From positions 1-8,787 of the forward strand of contig JAWXUH010000017.1 of assembly GCA_044432745.1 (NCBI GenBank): a stretch of 8,787 nucleotides of DNA, read 5' to 3'. Origin of the DNA: CAKOSP01 sp044432745 (GTDB taxonomy: Bacteria > Bacillota_I > Bacilli_A > RF39 > UBA660). Below are positions 6,248 to 8,787 of this stretch, piece after piece. The notes beneath the pieces were generated by a model. That model saw nothing but the letters and a program-made list of their open reading frames with translations. It was not told the DNA's origin and did no database searches. Within the stretch, counting starts at the first letter, position 1. Each line of letters starts with the position of its first letter. Both the position numbers and the translations under genes were made by a program.

Positions 6248-6745
6248 TTCTAGCATATATGAATTTAATCGAGAATTTTTAATTAATTCTTCTAATATAA
6301 CCTCATTAATTTGTAACCTGATTTTCTCAAAATTAGTTTTTGAAATATTGTAATTAAGCAAATGATTTATTGTTTTTATATTTATTTTATAATATTTCAA
6401 TAAATGTAAGTAAACTATTATTAGTCTATACTCTTTTCTTTTTTCGATTTTTAATTCATTTATATCAAATTCTAATTTTGTTTTATTAAATACATAATAG
6501 TATTTTTTGATTTCAATGTCCTTTATGACTTGCACTCTGATTTTCAGATCATAAAATATAGTATTTATTTTATTTAAACTGTATAAAAATATTTGTTCAT
6601 CTGTATATCTATGTTTTTTTTCTTCTGAAGTGTTAATTCGTTGAATACCGTACATTTCTCTATATGAATCAAAATCAACTTCTTTTATTTCTAAAATATA
6701 CATAAATAGTGTTAATATGTTTTGATTAAAAGTATATTTAATCAT
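6239..6745 (-). CDS. cassette protein B, copy 2 (possible winged-helix protein)
   Basis: A 168-residue, very Lys/Tyr/Ile-rich cytosolic protein of no family I can name. It is a clear paralogue of the gene at 7327-7824: both share IKxYYYVF (around residue 80), a KEY-L-I-I helix, an LN-L-N segment and a Tyr/Leu-Glu-Lys ending. The N-terminal part (about 15-85: DFDSYREMYGI, a helix, then VIKDIEIKKYYYVF) has the look of a helix-turn-helix followed by a beta wing, as in DeoR/WYL-type regulators; this is weak inference. An upstream TTG at 6760 lies in the ribosome binding site. The ATG at 6745 is chosen because GAGG lies nine bases before it and it overlaps gene A2 by eight bases, exactly as in the other copy. 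Confidence 0.8.
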   Translation of the reverse strand: MIKYTFNQNILTLFMYILEIKEVDFDSYREMYGIQRINTSEEKKHRYTDEQIFLYSLNKINTIFYDLKIRVQVIKDIEIKKYYYVFNKTKLEFDINELKIEKRKEYRLIIVYLHLLKYYKINIKTINHLLNYNISKTNFEKIRLQINEVILEELIKNSRLNSYMLEKE

Positions 6746-7244
6746 AGTATATATCCTCAAATTCTATTTTACTTATTAAATTTGTTGTTTTAAAGAAATC
6801 TAATGTCAGTTCGTCATCTATCATAAAATATTTAAACAAATCTTTTCTTGTATAAGTTCTATTAGAACCAACTTCACTTATCTTACGTGATGTTAGGTCA
6901 TTATATTCATCAGGAGTTATTCCTAATAAACTAAGGTGCTCTTCAATATTCATCAAATTCAAATTTGTCATAATTGCAATTGAAAATTTAATAAATAGAG
7001 GATATTTTGTTATTTTCCTAGTTATTATTTCATAATATAATAAATATTTAAATGCTGTTGTTTCATAATAATATAAATTTAACTCTTCAAAATTTGTAAA
7101 TGTCTCTTGATTTATTCCAACCCCAACAAGTAATCCATCTCTTTTAGTTACACCAAAATATATATTTGTAGTTGGAGTTACTCTTAATTCTAAATTCTCA
7201 CAATAAAGTTTTATTTGTTTTAATACATTGTCATTAAAAATCAT
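6738..7244 (-). CDS. cassette protein A, copy 2, function unknown
   Basis: A 168-residue protein with no membrane segment or recognised domain. It is a paralogue of the gene at 7817-8335. The best shared parts are NxYF near the start, YYxTTxF (around 58-65), the HL-x-x-GITxxEYxxL segment (about 103-115), a Tyr-Thr/Asp-Arg stretch, TLDxF and the ending EDIxY. The ATG at 7244 has AGGTGA five bases upstream; the GTG at 7253 lies within that site and is rejected. The gene ends in ATGATTAA, whose ATG starts gene B2. The codons for EDIYY encode the GAGG ribosome binding site of B2. Probably co-transcribed with B2 and possibly with the upstream copy. Confidence 0.8.
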   Translation of the reverse strand: MIFNDNVLKQIKLYCENLELRVTPTTNIYFGVTKRDGLLVGVGINQETFTNFEELNLYYYETTAFKYLLYYEIITRKITKYPLFIKFSIAIMTNLNLMNIEEHLSLLGITPDEYNDLTSRKISEVGSNRTYTRKDLFKYFMIDDELTLDFFKTTNLISKIEFEDIYYD

Positions 7245-7248
7245 TACT

Positions 7249-7268
7249 TTCACCTATCTTTCGGTGAA
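7249..7268 (-). promoter_or_regulatory. hairpin over the ribosome binding site of gene A2
   Basis: On the minus strand TTCACC (7268-7263), an eight-base loop and GGTGAA (7254-7249) can pair perfectly over six bases. The 3' arm is the ribosome binding site of gene A2, so the hairpin could limit its translation. The stem is short and could be chance. Confidence 0.35.
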
Positions 7269-7306
7269 GAGTATATTATGTTGACTTACCTCATTATGTG
7301 ACTTTT

Positions 7307-7323
7307 TTCGACAAAATTCGACA
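7307..7323 (-). promoter_or_regulatory. tandem TGTCGAA boxes upstream of gene A2 (Spo0A-box-like)
   Basis: Read on the minus strand, TGTCGAA-TTT-TGTCGAA: two exact copies ten bases apart. TGNCGAA is the Spo0A box of spore-formers, and ten-base tandem spacing is that of the abrB promoter. A possible -10 CATAAT lies at 7298-7293, so the boxes would occupy the -35 region. The first box begins four bases after the stop of gene B1. Regulator identity is inference. Confidence 0.5.
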
Positions 7324-7326
7324 TTA

Positions 7327-7824
7327 TCAATATTTTTCTAATTCATATGCATTATTTACCTTTACTATATCTCCTCTAATCACTTCTCTAAGCATTTTCA
7401 TAGTAATGTAAGTATTTTGCTTAGAATGATTAAATAGTTTATTTAATAAGTGTGGACTGATGTATTTTTTTGTATATAAATATAAGAATATAATTTCTAG
7501 TTTATATTCTTTCATTTGATGATGATTTAAATGTTTAATTGAATATGTTAATTTACATTTAAATACATAATAATATGTTTTAATACTAGACTCTAAAACA
7601 TACATGTAATTACAATTCAACTTAAAAAGACTAATCATTTTGTTTACTTCGTTAAGTCTTTTATTAAAAAGAGCTTTATTAGTTCTTATATTTTTACTGT
7701 TATTATAATTATATCTTTTAATAGGGTAGTCAAATATGTATTTATTATATTCTATTTGTTGTTCGTAAATTATTGATTGAAACATTGTAAATCTTTGTTG
7801 CTTATAAGTTTCATTACTACACAT
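7327..7824 (-). CDS. cassette protein B, copy 1 (possible winged-helix protein)
   Basis: A 165-residue Lys/Asn/Tyr-rich protein, paralogous to the gene at 6239-6745 (shared IKTYYYVF, KEYKLEIIFLYLY and LLNKLF). As in the other copy, an N-terminal helical region (IEYNKYIFDY, then FNKRLNEVNKMI) leads to strands around NYMYVLESSIKTYYYVF, compatible with a small winged helix, but no family was recognised. The ATG overlaps the end of gene A1 by eight bases (ATGTGTAG), and GAGG lies nine bases upstream inside A1. Charged and without membrane segments, so cytosolic. Sequence divergence from copy 2 is large, so the duplication is old or the copies were acquired separately. Confidence 0.8.
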   Translation of the reverse strand: MCSNETYKQQRFTMFQSIIYEQQIEYNKYIFDYPIKRYNYNNSKNIRTNKALFNKRLNEVNKMISLFKLNCNYMYVLESSIKTYYYVFKCKLTYSIKHLNHHQMKEYKLEIIFLYLYTKKYISPHLLNKLFNHSKQNTYITMKMLREVIRGDIVKVNNAYELEKY

Positions 7825-8335
7825 ATGGTATATCCTCTAATTTAATTTCTTTAACTAATTTTGAATCTATATATTCATCTAATGTATATTTGTTTTTAAA
7901 TCTAAGTGTTTGTATTAATTGAGTTCTGTCATAAAATTTATATGTACCTTTTACTTTTTTTACCCTGTAATCTAATAAATTATAAAATTCCTCAATTGTT
8001 ATGCCAATAGATTCAAGGTGTTCATCCAAGTTAATATCATTAATATGTAACATTATTAATATCGACAATTTATATAAGTGTTTATTACTTAATTGTTTAT
8101 TTACTAGTTCAGTATACAATTTCATTTCAAAAAAAGTTGTTTCAAAAAACATATAATCACTTTCCAATTGTTCACATTTAATGAAATTTTCGTATGAATA
8201 TCCTATTGCAGCTAAGTCGTGGTTAGTCCTAGATAGTGCAAAATAAAGTTTATTATTAGAATATGTACTATGTGCATATGCTAATATTGAATCTCTGATT
8301 GACTTATTTTTTTCATTTAGTATTTGTCGTATCAT
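7817..8335 (-). CDS. cassette protein A, copy 1, function unknown
   Basis: A 172-residue protein, paralogue of the gene at 6738-7244. Shared features: a short N-terminal helical part, LYFALSR versus IYFGVTK, ETTFFE versus ETTAFK, LDEHLESIGIT followed by EFYNLLDYR, a TLDEY segment and the ending EDIPY. No catalytic motif, cysteine pair or membrane helix is apparent. GGAGG lies seven bases after a T-rich leader and before the ATG at 8335, a strong ribosome binding site. It is first in the row of four cassette genes and couples to B1 through an eight-base overlap. The C-terminal EDIPY codons encode the ribosome binding site of B1, as in copy 2. Confidence 0.8.
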   Translation of the reverse strand: MIRQILNEKNKSIRDSILAYAHSTYSNNKLYFALSRTNHDLAAIGYSYENFIKCEQLESDYMFFETTFFEMKLYTELVNKQLSNKHLYKLSILIMLHINDINLDEHLESIGITIEEFYNLLDYRVKKVKGTYKFYDRTQLIQTLRFKNKYTLDEYIDSKLVKEIKLEDIPYV

Positions 8336-8510
8336 TTTAAACCCTCCAAAAGTTATTTTTTTAGAAAAAGTCTTTTCTCTCGACTATTTTCTTTTTTACT
8401 GAAATTGAATGAGAAAAAGTTCAATTAAATTTTTTGGAGTTTAATAATACTTCTTGTTATAACTCTATTAATCTTGTTGTTAATTGTATTATATAGTAAA
8501 ACATAATTTA
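8336..8510. other. AT-rich leader region upstream of gene A1
   Basis: No gene is seen. The region holds the GGAGG site of A1. AGAAAAAGTC (8363-8372) with GACTATTTTCT (8383-8393) could form a leader hairpin on either strand. AATTGAA (8403-8409) and TTCAATT (8420-8426) form an inverted repeat. On the minus strand a TATAAT occurs about 20 bases downstream of the TGTCGA boxes and may be the -10 of the A1 operon. All are tentative. Confidence 0.35.
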
Positions 8511-8514
8511 TTTT

Positions 8515-8531
8515 TGTCGAATGGTGTCGAG
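8515..8531 (+). promoter_or_regulatory. tandem TGTCGAA/TGTCGAG boxes (Spo0A-box-like)
   Basis: TGTCGAA-TGG-TGTCGAG: two boxes ten bases apart, the same geometry as the pair at 7307-7323 but on the opposite strand relative to the cassette genes. It lies about 180 bases before gene A1 and about 220 before the rightward gene at 8754, so it could serve either. A Spo0A role is inference. Confidence 0.45.
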
Positions 8532-8665
8532 CAAAAAAAAGTTTTTAAAATTCTTTTGTTTAGTTGTAAATTTTTTGTAAAATGTATATTTCACCATGAG
8601 GTTAGTAGTGTATTTTATTTAAGTAAGATTTATGGGTAAATAAAAAACAGTACATCAATTTAATT

Positions 8666-8674
8666 TGATATAAT
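8666..8674 (+). promoter_or_regulatory. extended -10 promoter
   Basis: TGATATAAT matches the extended -10 consensus TGnTATAAT exactly. There is no good -35 at the usual distance, which extended -10 promoters tolerate. Transcription would begin around 8679-8682, at or within the following hairpin. Confidence 0.5.
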
Positions 8675-8675
8675 G

Positions 8676-8734
8676 GTACCTGAAGAAAGGACAGTAACTT
8701 GACAGTAACTGGCACTTACTCAGGTGCTTTTTTT
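8676..8734 (+). ncRNA. short terminated transcript or attenuator leader
   Basis: Downstream of the extended -10 promoter, GTACCTGA (8676-8683) can pair with TCAGGTGC (8720-8727), directly followed by seven Ts. A competing local hairpin GCACTT (8712-8717) with AGGTGC (8722-8727) uses the same 3' arm and also ends at the T run. Between them the ten bases GACAGTAACT occur twice (8689-8698 and 8701-8710). The result would be a transcript of roughly 50 bases, either a small RNA or a leader whose termination controls the gene at 8754. It is not a T-box: the conserved T-box sequence is absent. Confidence 0.45.
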
Positions 8735-8753
8735 GTTATACTGAAATATATTT

Positions 8754-8787
8754 ATGGCAAAATTTACAGATGAAGAAATTGAAAGAC
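8754..8787 (+). CDS. start of a rightward gene leaving the window
   Basis: An ATG at 8754 opens a frame reading MAKFTDEEIER to the window end; the frame is closed upstream by a TGA. No ribosome binding site is visible. A second extended -10 (TGTTATACT, 8734-8742) would place transcription start about five bases before the ATG, a nearly leaderless message. Product unknown; a chance ATG is possible. Confidence 0.35.
   Translation, partial: MAKFTDEEIER

Larger units (their letters stand above)
6239..8335 (-). repeat. tandem duplication of a two-gene A-B cassette
   Basis: Genes A1-B1 (8335-7327) and A2-B2 (7244-6239) have the same order, orientation, sizes (A 168-172, B 165-168 residues), eight-base A/B overlap and GAGG site nine bases before B. 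Similarity is visible in protein but hardly in DNA, so this is a diverged duplication, not a direct repeat. Confidence 0.8.

Noticed and set aside
6746..6760. TTG start of gene B2
   Set aside because: The TTG lies in the GAGG site used by the ATG at 6745, and the second copy supports that ATG by the same eight-base overlap.
7245..7253. GTG start of gene A2
   Set aside because: It is inside the AGGTGA site of the ATG at 7244.
8403..8426. AATTGAA/TTCAATT inverted repeat as a third XRE operator
   Set aside because: The half-sites resemble those of O1 and O2 but face outwards with a ten-base spacer, and such AT-rich words are common here.
8672..8701. Nine-codon leader peptide starting at the ATG within TATAATGG
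   Set aside because: It overlaps the -10 element and has no ribosome binding site.
1..8787. CRISPR array, tRNA or rRNA genes, insertion-sequence ends, element att sites
   Set aside because: No regularly spaced repeats, cloverleaf, rRNA-like sequence, or matching left and right flanking repeats could be found by eye.

Overview
The window is AT-rich and uses AGGTGA/GGAGG-type ribosome binding sites with consensus sigma-A-like promoters, which points to a low-GC Bacillota (Firmicutes) genome or plasmid. Two tandem pairs of TGTCGAA-like boxes, if they are Spo0A boxes, would narrow this to a spore-former, but that is inference. The content is accessory: recombinases, a repressor, a metallopeptidase and mostly unrecognised small genes. 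No housekeeping gene was recognised.

Layout, left to right. (1) Positions 1-140 hold, on the minus strand, what looks like the 3' end of a gene without a proper start, coupled to a gene that leaves the window. (2) 216-881 is a plus-strand gene for a protein with an HNH-like zinc-finger N-terminus, with its own extended -10 promoter and terminator. (3) 962-4667 is a minus-strand operon: an ImmA/IrrE-like metallopeptidase, a 51-residue protein, and two overlapping large serine recombinases, ending in a terminator that contains the last stop codon. (4) 4668-4848 is a divergent control region with a perfect TTGACA-17-TATAAT promoter for the recombinase operon, flanked by two near-identical 19-bp palindromes, and a second promoter for the rightward operon. 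(5) 4849-6203 is the rightward operon: XRE-family regulator, a glycine-rich membrane-inserting protein of unknown function, and a zinc-ribbon protein with one membrane helix. (6) 6239-8335 holds four minus-strand genes that are two copies of one two-gene cassette (A1-B1-A2-B2). (7) 8336-8787 is a regulatory region with TGTCGA boxes, a probable short terminated transcript, and the first codons of another gene.

The simplest reading is an integrative element, or part of one. The XRE protein would repress the divergent recombinase operon and possibly its own operon. The metallopeptidase sits first in the repressed operon, so in an ImmR/ImmA-like circuit it could relieve repression once expressed. 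The A/B cassettes and the glycine-rich protein are cargo of unknown function. The cassette duplication, its conserved 8-base A/B overlap and the tandem TGTCGA boxes near both copies are the most unusual parts. Element ends could not be identified.
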